A DNA stretch of 64,000 nt from Heterodera schachtii (lineage: Eukaryota; Nematoda; Chromadorea; Rhabditida; Heteroderidae). Below the pieces are notes generated by a model. The model made no database searches. It was not told the DNA's origin and saw nothing but the letters and a program-made list of their open reading frames with translations. The stretch covers positions 704,546 through 768,545 of the forward strand of contig SIJG01000005.1 in the NCBI GenBank assembly GCA_023374025.1, in the 5' to 3' direction. This document shows positions 46,654 through 58,963 of the stretch, one piece after another (positions within the stretch are counted from its first letter, which is position 1; every line of letters starts with the position of its first letter). Both the position numbers and the translations under genes were made by a program.

Positions 46654-47418
46654 CTTTATATCAGGGTTACCCTTGAAAATTTCCCGAAATAAGTACATCG
46701 CTGGTCAAAAAAAAGTTTTAGGGGTCAAAAATAAGTACATTTTTTAAAACACGTTTCCACAACTTTAAATCGCATTTGTATTCAACAAAATCAAGAATTA
46801 GCAACATATTTCTCTCCGCCAACTATTTTTTGCGACCTTGAGCTAATTTTTAAGACAAAAATAAAATTTTTTGGGGGCCGGCGGTGCCGATATGCGCCGC
46901 CGGGGAAATTTTTAAGTATTTTTAATGAATTTTGTTAGGAATTAGCCAAATTTTTTAGAAATTTCCTCTTTTAAATGAAAAAAGCACTACCCTAAATCAG
47001 AACATTTCTTAGAAATAAGAACAGATACACCCCTGCTCTAATAGACGCCGCCGGAAAATTTTTTTGTAATTTTATGCGATTTCGTAATGCTTTGGTCAAA
47101 AAATGACAAAATTACGATTTTGAGCCAATTTTTTTTAAAGAGAATAAGAAACCGCCGAGAGAAAAATTTGAATATTTAACTGAATCTTGTTAAGCTTTTG
47201 CATATGTATTAATTTGCTTCAAAAAACATTTCTCTCAAAAATTATCATTTAAAAATCTAAATTTCTCTCTGAATCCAAAAAATAAGTAAAAAATAAGTAC
47301 ATTGAGCTCAAATAAGTACAATACTTACAAATAAGTACATTTTAAATTTATAAGTTTTGGACCCTCCAAATAAGTACAATACTTACAAATAAGTATAAAG
47401 GGTAACCCTGCTTTAAAT
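46654..47418. mobile_element. Complete non-autonomous hAT-type element
   Basis: Perfect 13-base inverted ends CAGGGTTACCCTT (46662-46674 and 47398-47410) are flanked by 8-base target duplications differing at one position: CTTTATAT (46654-46661) and CTTTAAAT (47411-47418). The ends and duplication length are hallmarks of hAT elements. Near both ends are direct repeats of AAATAAGTACA, at least two on the left and five on the right, perhaps transposase-binding sites. The interior carries GGCGGTGCCGATATGCGCCG (46871), shared with the 7.33-kb remnant, and codes for nothing, so it depends on a transposase elsewhere. Length without duplications is 749 bases. Confidence 0.85.
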
Positions 47419-47567
47419 ACAAATTAAAAGATTAATAAAAGAGCTTAAATGATATATTTATAATAAAAAATAATTAATACCAGAAAAAAATTGCCAATTG
47501 GTCACTAAAAAACGATTTTATTAAAAAGGTGCACAAAATATATGCTTAAAAATTAAAAAAAAAATAT

Positions 47568-47678
47568 ATGATTAAGCTTGACCAGGCATTTCTGGCCTTC
47601 AATGAAAGAAGCAAAGTACCTTATGCGTCGCTTCTACAAGATAAAAATTTAAATGAAAAATGTGCAATTAGATGCTAA
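47568..47678 (+). CDS. 36-residue frame, unrecognised
   Basis: ATG at 47568: MIKLDQAFLAFNERSKVPYA then SLLQDKN… to a TAA at 47676. The first 25 codons are G+C-richer than the desert. A second small ATG frame (47709-47798, MEETHNLGILGASKLCEYN…) follows closely, and its DNA resembles part of 43000-43050. It could be two exons of one transcript, but no splice signals link them convincingly. Confidence 0.25.
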   Translation: MIKLDQAFLAFNERSKVPYASLLQDKNLNEKCAIRC

Positions 47679-47798
47679 ATAAAAGTCTAAACGCTTAAAT
47701 AAATTACAATGGAGGAAACTCACAACTTAGGTATTTTAGGTGCTTCCAAACTATGCGAATATAATGTACTTTTTATATACAAATTATTAGAGCAGTAA

Positions 47799-50099
47799 AA
47801 AAGCTGAAAATAAAAGTTTTTTTTTGCAGCATTGCAGCATTCTGTAATCACTAAAATAAAAAGAGAATAATTATTATGAATATAGGTAGAATATATTAAG
47901 TCAATTGAAAAGTGGAATGTGTATCACGATCTATTATATACAAAGAAAATTATTGAATAGAAAAATTAAAAATTCATGGATTCATTATCAGACATATGTT
48001 GACTGAAAAAAGATATTTTATGAATATAAATAAATTATATTATGATATTAAATAAAAATTTTAGTAAAAAGTTTGTTTTTTTAAATTTCATAAAGAAAAT
48101 TAAACCAAATCAAGTTTAAAAAAATTAAAATAACAATCAAAAATAAAAGTTTTTGAAAAGTTCTGTAATAAATATATTATTTTCGAAAAAATACTATTTA
48201 AAAAGAAAAAATAAATAATTTTTATTTCGTCATGAAATAAAATTCCTAAACCGCCCAAGATTAAACAAAGGAAAAGGAGGGGTATACGAGGGCTGAATTA
48301 ATTATTTTAATAAATAAAATTAAAAGCTTTTTAATATTGAAAATATTTAAGAAATAAATATTTCCAAAAAATAATATATGAAAATAAAAAATAATTAGCA
48401 AAAAATACAAAATTTATGATTCACAGCAAATTACATGTATTTCGGTTCATCAATAAATTTTTAAATTTATATTTTAACGAAGAACAAAATGTAAAATAAA
48501 AATAAAATAAAATAAATAATTTATTTTATATGTATTTTATAGAATTAATAAAATTAAATGAGGATTTTTTGGTCCAAAATGATTATTTTTGCCTGCCAAA
48601 TGATTATTTTGAAATTTTATATTCAACCCTAATATTAATTATGTTGTATTTTTTGTTTCCCTCAACAATGTTTCTAAGCAATTAACTTTAGAAAGAAAAG
48701 TACAGTATATTTGTGTCAATTCTTAGCATAATTCACATTCATTCGCTCAAATTTTACAATTTTTCTTTTCTAGTTTACAAAACCAGGGCATAAAAAATAA
48801 AGAAATTGGATGTCTAAATATAGCACACATCTATTGCAGTAAAATGAATTTTTTCAACCAGCTTTTTATTAAAAAGTCTTTTAGATCTTATATCTTTTTG
48901 AACCAAACTGAAACAACCCAGAAACAATAAATTATAAAACAGTAAAAATGACATATTAATGTGAATTTGTTGACAGTTTAATCAAATATATTATAAATGA
49001 AAATTAAAATATTATTATATTTACTGAGACAATTCATCCAAATGAAAATTTAAAAGTGGATAATTATTTTAATATTAATGAAAAGAATCTGGAAGGCACA
49101 TGCAACATCTCTAAAAGTTATTAAAATAAACGAATGCAGCAAAAAGAATTTTAAACATTTTGTTTGAAAATAGATTAATTTTATTTTTTAAAATTCTCAG
49201 TGAAAATTGTATATATAAATATCAAAAACAAATTTTTGTTCTTGATCATTATTATCAAAAAGAAGCCATGTTTTCGAAGTGCAAAAATAATGCAATTTAA
49301 ATTATATAAATTAAATATTGTTTTGATAAAATTCTATTTTATACAAAAATTAAATTATTACATGTAATAAATATGTATGAAAATAAAAATATCAACGTAT
49401 ATAGAGTTTTTGAACATAAAAAATCTGTAAATAAAATAAGAAATATATGAATTTATATAAGACTATTTGTAAGGTTAATTTTTTGATAGATCAAATAATT
49501 TTTTTTGTTAATTTTGGAAGCAAAGATTCGTAATTTACACAGTACATAACCGTAATCCGTAGAAAAATGCTGACCTGTTACCCAAGCATAATTTATTTAA
49601 AACCCAAAGAATATTTATTGAAAATTTTTTGTTAATTTGAAAAACCTAATTTATAATAAATATTTGATAGGAAATGAAGTTTAAAATTCTTTTAATCTAA
49701 GAAAGCTGCTTCGGTAAACAAAAGTACAAATCAAAATAAATTTTCTAGGTAAAGTTGTCTTAGTGAAATGATTAAATATTTATTGTACCGAAAGGATATA
49801 ATTTAATGTTTTAAAAAAAATATTTAATAAAAAATAGAATATTTTTGATTTAAAGGATTCATTAAATCATTTAAATAAAAAAAGAATTATTCCTTAAATC
49901 TATTATCCAAATTATGTATAAAATATTGTAAAATTGCGAAAAGTCGAAACTTTTGAATTTTTTCTTAATACATTTTACAGGCTTGAAAATCTTTTCCTAT
50001 TTGTAAGTCTAATAGAACATATATTTTTAAAAATTATATTGAATATTTTGATATTTTAATTAGTGAAAGTAAAATAACTATTAAACTGAGAAAAAAGTC
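47799..50099. other. AT-rich desert, with a T-rich block
   Basis: Mostly A-rich. 48545-48900 switches to a T-rich plus strand and contains ATGATTATTTT twice around GCCTGCCAA, suggesting an inserted element in the opposite orientation. Short basic frames near 48240-48300 are not convincing. Confidence 0.4.
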
Positions 50100-51250
50100 A
50101 TAGCTCCAACACGTTTTGAGTTGGATTAGCGAAAACCTGCACAAGATTCGAGCGCAAGTTTACTAAAAGAATATTGATAATAATACATATTCATATTATT
50201 ATTTTGGAAGAGAATGAAATAAATTATAAAATTCTCTATTTAATGCTTTAAACAAAGAAGACCAATAACAACTATAAATTGAACAAGAAATTGTTGATAT
50301 TTCAAACAAAAACAAAACATATATAAAAAAAGAAAATCTATGCGGGTATAATTTTCGAAAATCTCGAATATGGTGCTGGGAATATAAGACCCGTCGTATT
50401 CTAACAAAGAAAATTAAATATTAATAAATTACATAATATTCACCCAAACGCGAATAAAAAACATTGATTTAACCCCACAGGTTCAAAATGCTTTGTGATT
50501 TAAAAAAATAAATTAATAAAAATATAAATAGAACATCATATTGGTGGAAAGATTTTTTGCGTGGTGATTTTACGTTTTTTCTGATAATTGAAGTACAAGA
50601 AATTAATTAATAAAAATTTTTAATAATAATTAATTTTTAATAGTTAGAGCTAACTCCGAGTCCCTCTTCTGCTCGAAATACGAGAAAAAATGTATATAAA
50701 TAATTTTAATGGAGAACTAATATGAAAAAAGATAATAATAATTTTTAATGGAAAAAAATATATTTGTATAAAATTGATAAATAAGAGGAATGAAAGAAAT
50801 AATGTAAAAAAAAAAAAAATCAATTTTCGTCATAATACTTATATATTTTTTATTTCAAAATTTATATTTAAATTAATTCACCATTAATTTTTGTGACAAT
50901 GGTAATTAATTTAAATTTATATATATCAAACAATCCTTCTCGGTAAATCAATAAAATATTTTGACTTTAAATTGGTATATAACGTCAGAATTTTCGATAA
51001 AAATTTATTTAAAGATAATTATACGTTTAGTAATAAAAATTGATAAAAATAAACAAAGGAAAATAAAAAACAGATCATTGCCATTGCCAATATTACATCG
51101 ATCACAATTCATCAGACAATAAGCGAAGTTACTAAATTAAATTATCAAAAAATTGTTGAAATATTATTTAAAACATATGGTTTTAGTTCGTTTAGACCCG
51201 TTCTCGTGGAGTTGAAAATAAATTATATTTGACAAAATCATTTATTTTTC
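50100..51250 (+). other. Cluster of exon-like islands upstream of the 51.25-kb gene model
   Basis: Several short G+C-richer patches are open on the plus strand: IAPTRFELD with an in-frame TAG, then RKPAQDSS (50100-50175); LCGYNFRKSRIWCWEYKTRR (50345-50405); RTSYWWKDFLRGDFTFF (50534-50590); ANSESLFCSKYEKKC (50650-50695). They may be exons of the gene modelled at 51.25-51.96 kb or relics. None has a full set of splice signals, so I do not assemble them. Confidence 0.25.
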
Positions 51251-51956
51251 ATGTTTTGTGTCAAATATGGTACAGAATCGGAAAGATTACCATTTAACCA
51301 AGAAGACCAAATTACGGAGGCGTTCAATCTTGTGGGCTTTGGTTTCACTCAGCTCCCTGCACAGGAAGGAGTTGTAAGAAATTTAATTAATTTACATTTT
51401 TTTAATTAATCAAATTATGTAAAAAATTTTAATATTTAAAATATTTTTGAATTTATTGTTTGGTTTAAATACAAGGTGTGGGATCTTGCTGAGGTAACCT
51501 TGAATGACGAAACAATATATTCCTGTTGGATGACGTTGATGAACTACCTAAATCAGACCATCGTCGATGTGTGTTCCCAAAATTAAATAAAATAATTAAA
51601 GTGAAAAGGGGTTTTTAATATTGAAGAATGATTTTCATTGATTTATTTTCCCTTACTTAGAAATTTTTAAATTCTGCGTATTTTTGAGAATAAATTCCAT
51701 TTCTAAAATCATTTTTTATGCAATTAATAATTTTTCATTATTTATCAGAATTTCTTTATTTATTTTCGATTATTTAAGGAAAAATTTAAAAGATTAGCAA
51801 AATGATTTAATATTCTTTTAATCATATGATATATCAAATTTTAAGATTGAGTCCGGCAACCATCCAAGTGCCCCTGTTCCAATTGGCGCTGGAAATGTGC
51901 CAAATGTCGACTGTTCACCAAACTCTGGATCTACATCTTCAGCATCAAGCGAATGA
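51251..51956 (+). CDS. Plausible three-exon gene, product unknown
   Basis: Exon 1 51251-51373 (MFCVKYGTESERLPFNQEDQ…LPAQEGV) ends at donor GTAAGA. Exon 2 51476-51568 (VWDLAEVTLNDETIYSCWMT…TIVD) follows acceptor AATACAAG and ends at GTGTGT. Exon 3 51846-51956 (IESGNHPSAPVPIGAGNVPN…SSASSE) follows TTTTAAG. All junctions are phase 0, giving 108 residues. Exons are G+C-rich and introns (102 and 277 bases) AT-rich. If the second intron is retained, exon 2 ends at a TAA at 51584. Exon 1 may have upstream partners, as its frame is open to a stop only eight codons earlier. The Ser/Pro/Gly-rich C-terminus suggests a disordered tail. No family recognised. Confidence 0.45.
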
Positions 51957-52741
51957 ATTTTTAAATGTCCATAAATACAAAAGTTGCTAACTTTGGATTT
52001 TTAGAAAACATATAATCTTCATCAGTTTCGACGGAAATTTTTTCGAATAAATGCGAATAAACAACTAAACATCAAAAATATTTAAGATATTTATTAATGT
52101 AATTTAAATCGCTAATAACGATGAAAGCCCATAAATTAAATGTCGTTGAAAATTTAAGTCTTGAATTATTAAAATTTTGGCGCTATATGGAAAGTGGTCC
52201 TTTTTGAAAATTTTTTCACTTTTTTTGGTCAAAATTTTTTTTGTTTAAAAAGTCCTGAACCAAGTACCCAGGGGTTTTAGAACAGTTTTAAATTAATAGA
52301 ATTTTTACTGCTAGACAGTCTTTTTGAAAACTGAAATTTTTCATCATATCCTTTATTTTTAGTTTGTCATGGAAATGTAAAAAAAATCAACAATTGTCTA
52401 AATAATGTATGAAAAAAAACAAATTTGAATATAAAAGATTTACTTACGAACAAAATTATAAAAACTTAACGTTTTGCCATAAAAAGACTTTTACAAATTC
52501 ATCAAAATTGATAAATAAACGTCTTATTAAAAAAAATTAAATAAAAACAAAAAGTTAAACCTCATAAAACAATTAAGCATTTCTTAACTATCCTCTGTTT
52601 ATAATTGCTCAAGAAAGCAAATATTACGCATTTTCATTAATAAAAGCTTGAATTAAATAGACATATATTTTTCCAATAAAATATGTATAAAAATATCCAT
52701 TAAAATTTTTATCTATCTTAAAAACAAAAAATAATCTAAAA
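51957..52741. other. AT-rich spacer with a T-rich block
   Basis: 52140-52390 is T-rich on the plus strand (GGAAAGTGGTCCTTTTTGAA; CAAGTACCCAGGGGTTTTAG), contrasting with the A-rich desert, so a separate insertion is likely. No ends or frames were identified. Confidence 0.35.
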
Positions 52742-53801
52742 TTAAGTGTTCAAAGAAAGAAATACGCAACCGACTAAAAAGACGAGCTCAATGCAAGAAA
52801 AATTGTCACTTTATATTATAAAAGTAACAAAAAACATAAAACGAAATTAAAAAATTATTAATTTATATATAAAATAAAATAAAAAATAATTTGTATAACC
52901 GAAAATGATAAATTAATTTGTTGCAATTAAAAGGGGTCATCAAATTTTAATAATAAAAATAAATATATTCTAGTGGATTAATTTATCGTCAACTTTAATT
53001 TAATTTACGGAAATAAATATTTAAAAAAATAATAAGAAATTTTGCCATTTTCGTCTGATCGCTTCAAAATAATGAAATCTTAAATGAAATAAAATTATGA
53101 AATTCTATATTTTATACAACGCATGAGTCAAAAGTCGCAAAAGTACACTAAATATTTAAAAATATAAACTCAGTGTTCAATTAAATAAGACAAAAGATGC
53201 TCAAATAAAATTTTACCATAGGATCGTTGACAACACAACGAATGACTGTGAACAAGATCGTTGTTACACATTTTTCATGTTTTAACTCGAAAGATTTTTT
53301 GGAACAAAAAAATAATTGAATAGAAGAAAATTGAAAAAATGCCAAATTATAATAAACAAGATATTTATAATTTAATATTTATCAAATTCATCATCCTCAA
53401 GATAAAACAATAATCTGAAAAAGTGCTGTCAATTCCTTCATAAGTGGCATACAAAAATATTTTGAATCCATATTATTTTTAAATCTATAAAAACAAATAA
53501 ATAAAAAAAATTGCCTTTATGGAACATTTAGACATTGAACTATAGTAGTAAAAATTATAAAAAATTAATAACTTAATAAATGAATAATTGGTTCATTATT
53601 ATCTAAAAATATCATTGGTAACAAATTTTTTAATTATTAATTTGCTAAAAATAGAATATAAAAAAACATTCATAAATATAAAAGCTGATGCAGAATAGAA
53701 GAATTTGGATATTACATAAGCGAGAGTATAGAATTATTTTAATGAAAATAAATGGTAAATAAAACCCTTAAATTTTATACATGAAAAATGATTGTTCAAG
53801 A
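52742..53801 (+). repeat. Older diverged copy of the right part of the tandem duplication
   Basis: AAGTGTTCAAAGAAAGAAAT onward matches 33765 onward: ACGCAACCGACTAAAAAGAC, TTGTCACTTTATATTATAAA, TTTTGCCATTTTCGTCTGAT, ACACAACGAATGACTG, CAAGATCGTTGTTACACATT, then the 34059 and 34403 segments. Indels of 50-150 bases separate conserved blocks. The Family X frame here reads DAQIKFYHRIVDNTTND. Divergence is clearly greater than between the two tandem copies. Confidence 0.8.
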
Positions 53802-56800
53802 AAGTGAAATTTTTTAAAATAAAAGATGGAATAGAATCTGAAATAATTAATGTTAAGCAATTTTTCTTAAGCTTCCTATAAACACCAATTTAAATAATTA
53901 TAAAATTGAACCATGATAAAAATTTCCCTAAATTATAACAAGCAAAGGTTATTACATATCAGACGATTTATTTAAAAAATGATTTGATGATAAAGCGCTT
54001 TACTGCAGAAGAATATCACCTTGAAATAGTATCAGAGATCATTGACAAGAGAATAATTAAAATATACATTTATATAACCCATAAAAACAATTCATTTAAG
54101 AAAGGATTTGTCCATGCAAACAATGTAAATATGAGATGCTGTATTTTGTCAAATTCAATAATTTATTAGTAGAGGTTTATTCTATAATAAAAAATTAATT
54201 TATTGAAAAATTGTATTAATTTAAGGACAAAAGATTAAAAAAAATTAATAAATTACATCGCTTTTTCTCAAAGTTTTAAGTACGATTAATTAAATTTAAA
54301 AATTAATGAAAGAAAATTTGAAAACAAATGAAACATATTCAATAATGGCAAATCTTCTGTGGCTGGCAATAAATATCTCATAAATTTCGAAACATAATTA
54401 AAATAACTACCGATAGAGAACAAATTAATAAAAAAAATAGTAAAAAGATACGACACGAGTACAGGAAAGGGCGGCATGACGTGAAAATTTTAAAAATTAA
54501 ATTTAAATTATAATGCAAAACCAAAAACATTAATTAATTACTTTTGCGTTAATTTTTCATATTTTACTTCGGCCGCTTATAAAAGATTATTTTGATGAAA
54601 TTACGATTAAATAGTGATTTGTTAATGATAAAAATGAACACTTTGGTGCACATGAGTTTGAATTCATTAATTAGAAATCATCTTTTCATTAAAAATATGC
54701 AATTTTATACTTCGAATATATAAAAAGTGATCAGAAAATAAGAAGAAAAAACATTAAATGTAAAAATTAAGACAAATTGTGCATCTCCTACCTGTTAAAA
54801 CAAATACAATTAAATACAAAATTATTTATTGAAATTAGTCAAATAAAAATTTAATCAAATCAAAATAGGAGATAAATACGAGAAAAAAATTCCTCTATCG
54901 ACAAAACTTTTAAATATTTTCATAAAAAACCTCAGCTGCTGGAGATTGCGGCATTGCTGGAGGCTCTGTCGGCACTGAGTTCTGTTGCTTAGTCAAAACA
55001 ATTCAATGAAATAATGAATTACTAAATAAGTCAAATAAAAACTTTAATCGTGTGCATGTTGATCATCTCACGTGTTAAAATTAAAGCAATAAATATAAAA
55101 TTATTTAATAAAATAACCAAAAGAAAATATTTCGTGCTCAGGATGGACCACGCAGAGAATATTTATACTGACTTAAAAAGGTCAGATGAACCTTAGCTTT
55201 TTTTCATAAATAGATTTGTAAATAAATTAGCATCTTTAATTAATAAAAAAGAATATTATTTATATTAAAAGACAGTCAGATTCAAAAATTCAAATCCGTT
55301 TTTTACTAATATATAATTTATTTTTCCTTAGGCATTACACATATAAACAAATTAAAACATTTAATTCAGAATATTATAATAAATTAAACAAAACAATGAG
55401 AAATTTTAAAGGCTGTTGAGCACATTATGAATAATGAAAGTACACATAAAATATTATTTTTTTTTCGTATAGAATCCTGTAATTTCAAATTGAATACAAA
55501 TTTTCATCAAATATAAAAAATGAAATGAAGTATTTTAAATAATAAAAAAATAATGGGAAATGAAGATAAAACGATGATTTTATTTCTACATATAATAAAT
55601 AATAGAAACTTTATTAGATAAATAAGAGAAAATTAATTCATCTATCGATCGAAATTTGAAAATTTAAGAAAATATTTTCATAGAAATAAAAAATTAATTT
55701 TTTTTCATAAAACAATTCATTCTAATATAAGTCAAAAAATAAAGTTAATAAAATTTTTACGTCTACAAATGAGCATTAAAAAATTAAATAAAAGTCAGGT
55801 TGGTTAACGCGACTTAAAAATCAACAAATTACAAAAGAATTCATAAGCAAGGATATAAAAGTTGTCGACGGTTAAAGCGGAGTCTATTAAACCGATTAAT
55901 ATTAAAATGAAGATATTATTACAAAAGCAAACTTTATTTTATAATTTCTCGCAAATAATATACAATAAAACTGAAAATACGAAGTTTTATTTGCAAAAAA
56001 AATATCGAAAATAATTAAAAACTTATCAAGAAATTTTTTAATACATAATAATTAATTTAGTTCTTTTTTTTTGTATTTATATTCTTAATAATTTAATAGC
56101 AAAATCTGCAATTTGAAAAAGAATACCCAAAAATGCATTGTATACGATTTATTAAAAAAAAATTCACAATGCAAACGGACTTTACAATTTTATTTTTATT
56201 TGTTATAGTTTTCTTTATATTGTAGATTAATCAACAATACTTACTCATTGGTAATTTTAATATCACAAAATAAAAAGAATAATTAAACTTGAATTAAGAA
56301 ATAATGGGTCACACGTGACCAAATTTAAGATACATTTGTCAAGATAATTTTTTTGAATCAAACAAATAAAGGTAAATTAACATATTAATTTGAATGAATG
56401 AAATAAAATTATAATTTTCTTACTGGTATCACACAGAATTTTTTTGAACGATTTTAACGAATTAGATATCGAACGATATCTTTTGAGAAACACGTATTTT
56501 TGTGAGTTTTGTTTTTTATTTCGGGCAAATATTTTGGCCTTTTTAGGATTTTTGGCAAACAGTTGGTTAGAGCAAATTTAATTCAAAAATTATCGTTGAT
56601 TTACATATTTATGGAGAAAAACGCAGATAAAAGAAGATGCAAATCTTGTATTAATCAAATAAAAAAATATATTTAAAAACCTTAAAAATAAATTAATTTA
56701 ACTTGAATAAAATTACTCAACAAAAAGATAATGACCGTATATTAATATTTTTTCTTTAATTTACATAATTTAACTGCAGAAAGAACGAAAGATATTTTAT

Positions 56801-57545
56801 ATTTTAAATTAATAATATGTCATTGTGTAATAAAATCAACATTAAATGAAAAACAATACTGAAGAAGCTGATTCATTAAGTTAACATAAATGGCGAAATT
56901 ATAACAATTCGTTTCTCAGAGTGCAAGAAATACGGAAAAATATTTATATTATTAAAACAGCTATATTAATTTAAAAAGCTTTAATTAAAAAAACAAATAA
57001 TTGATATTTAATTCATCATAAAAAAGATTAATTTTTGTTTAAAATTATTAAATGAAACTAAAGCTGATGAAAGAAGCGCTTCTATCGCGACTTGAGAACA
57101 AAGAATAAATTAATTTCGTTTGAAACAGTATTAATAAGTACATAATTGAATATTATTAAATAAAATACATATTAAAATTAATAAAAATACTAACAAAATT
57201 AATCTCGTCGATTTAGATTTTGAAAAAAAGAATATTGCAAATTACTTAACTAATTATCTGACACAAATTTATTATAGAAGGTACAATTTTAAAAAATTTG
57301 CCAAAATATATCATTTATATATTTTATTTTTCAATCAGAAAGATGAATCGAACAAATAGTAAAAAATAAATGCAGGTAATGGATTATTTAAAAAGTAATT
57401 AATTAAATATTTCAAATTCTAATTCAAATTTACCATAAAAATAAATAATGAAATCATGAATGAAATAAACTTATAAAATTCTAGATTTAAAAAAATAATT
57501 AACTCTATGTTCATTTAAATTATAGAACAATTAATTTATCGTTAA
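53802..57545 (+). repeat. Degenerate repeat matching 4.1-7.2 kb and parts of 27-28 kb
   Basis: Block order here is D (53990-54080), E (54360-54510), G (55125-55260), H (56310-56400), P (56690-56960), Q (56990-57140). D, E, G and H occur in the same order at 4.06-7.2 kb, and Q, D and E-like blocks occur at 27.1-28.2 kb. The 61-codon frame at 53984 (MMIKRFTAEEYHLEIVSEII…) lies in block D; related frames read NAEEFGHHIKNVIHHKRI at 4271 and NAEVFHLDSKSEIIHKRI at 27727. No complete gene. Confidence 0.6.
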
Positions 57546-57674
57546 CATATTCTTGAGCGAAATGCTCAAAGAAAACTTTACCAGCAGATGATCTTTGATC
57601 TGCACAACAATCGCGTATTAATAGCTGGGAACATGTCAAGTAATTTGAGAAAACCTCAAAAAGTTCAAACTTAA
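57546..57674 (+). CDS. Exon-like island of Family X
   Basis: A 42-codon plus frame, HILERNAQRKLYQQMIFDLH then NNRVLIAGNMSSNL…, open to a TAA at 57672. It is G+C-richer than its flanks and homologous to the blocks at 29110, 33917, 53190 and perhaps 9408 (shared AAATGCTCAAA.AAA..TTTACCA). This is the most coding-like member of the family. Function unknown. Confidence 0.35.
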   Translation, partial: HILERNAQRKLYQQMIFDLHNNRVLIAGNMSSNLRKPQKVQT

Positions 57675-58816
57675 ATCAATGACAAGAAAAAATAAAATAA
57701 TTAAAATAAAATTTCTTGTTAATAAATTATAACATACCTCATTAATTAAATATTAATAACTTAATTAACGTTGTTAATGCATCGGCCAAACTAAACTCGA
57801 TTTTCTCATATGAAGAAACAAAATTAAACTACTATAATTTGTGAGTACAAAATGCCAAACACATGTCCACGAAATCACAAATATTTCAAATTTTATTAAT
57901 AAAAAAGAAACGATTAAACAATAACATTTGAAATTAAGTGTGTTGCAAAATGAAACATTTAACGAAAATACAATTATAACAAGATATGGAAAAAAGGCAA
58001 AGTGCAAGAAATTTTTGTAGTCGACAGAATAAGAATTAATAATTCTTTAAATAAAATATTGTAAAATCACAAAGAAATAATGAAAACAATTAATTTTGTT
58101 GACTAAGTTTAGTAAATAATATTTTTTGTTTGCGTAATTATATAAAAAAATAATATGGGGTTTATCTTACAAAGATTAAATTATGAACTAACTTGTTAGT
58201 AAATATCATTAATATTAAATAAAAAAACATCTTTATTGCCATGACATTTTTTTCAAATCACCGAGAATAATAATTGGTAAATAAATTAATCTATTGTTAA
58301 ATTGAGAAACAACAGCCTTTCACTAAAATAAACATTTGATATAGCGGTCCTAAACTCGATTTATGATCAAGTTTATTTGTTTATTCAATTATAAGAATTT
58401 AATTTTAGTGCTTTAATATAATAAATCAACAAAGAAATAAAATAAAATTTAATTATTTAAATGAATTTGAATCCAGCAAAAAAAAATTAAGCATTTAATA
58501 TTGTTTAAAAAATAAATAGATAAACAATATATTGACTAAGAACATTTTTACTGTTAGATCGCGAGGGTATGCACAAAAATAATTTAAAATAAACAACGGA
58601 ACATACTTAAAATCTCAACTAAAAACCACAAAATTTAAAAAATTTAAAATAACTTTTTAATCTGTAAAAGAAAAAATATATAAAGAATAACATTTTATAT
58701 AATTTTTAATTGCGTGAGATATAAAAAGAGAAAAGAAAGTGAATAGAAAAGTAAATAATAAGAAATGATGATTGTTTCAAAATTAAAAATATTAAAACCA
58801 GATTAATCATTCTCAG
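57675..58816. other. AT-rich desert
   Basis: No supported gene. The hydrophobic minus frame at 57774-58007 is typical of chance frames in T-rich strands. Confidence 0.45.
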
Positions 58817-58963
58817 AAATTCGAGAATGGCAAACGCATTCAAACATGGCATCCAGGAAACAATTTCTCAGGGGATGACAACAAGAATAAAAAAAGCTGT
58901 CAAACTTTCATCCTTAAAAATCTATTAAAATATATAGCTAATTTATGTAAAATAAGTTATTAA
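58817..58963 (+). CDS. Possible terminal exon, 48 codons
   Basis: Acceptor ATCATTCTCAG is followed by KFENGKRIQTWHPGNNFSGD then DNKNKKSCQTF… and a TAA at 58961. The first 30 codons are G+C-rich. An overlapping ATG frame (58829, MANAFKHGIQETISQ…) is an alternative. Hydrophilic, no domain recognised, no partner exon located. Confidence 0.3.
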   Translation, partial: KFENGKRIQTWHPGNNFSGDDNKNKKSCQTFILKNLLKYIANLCKISY

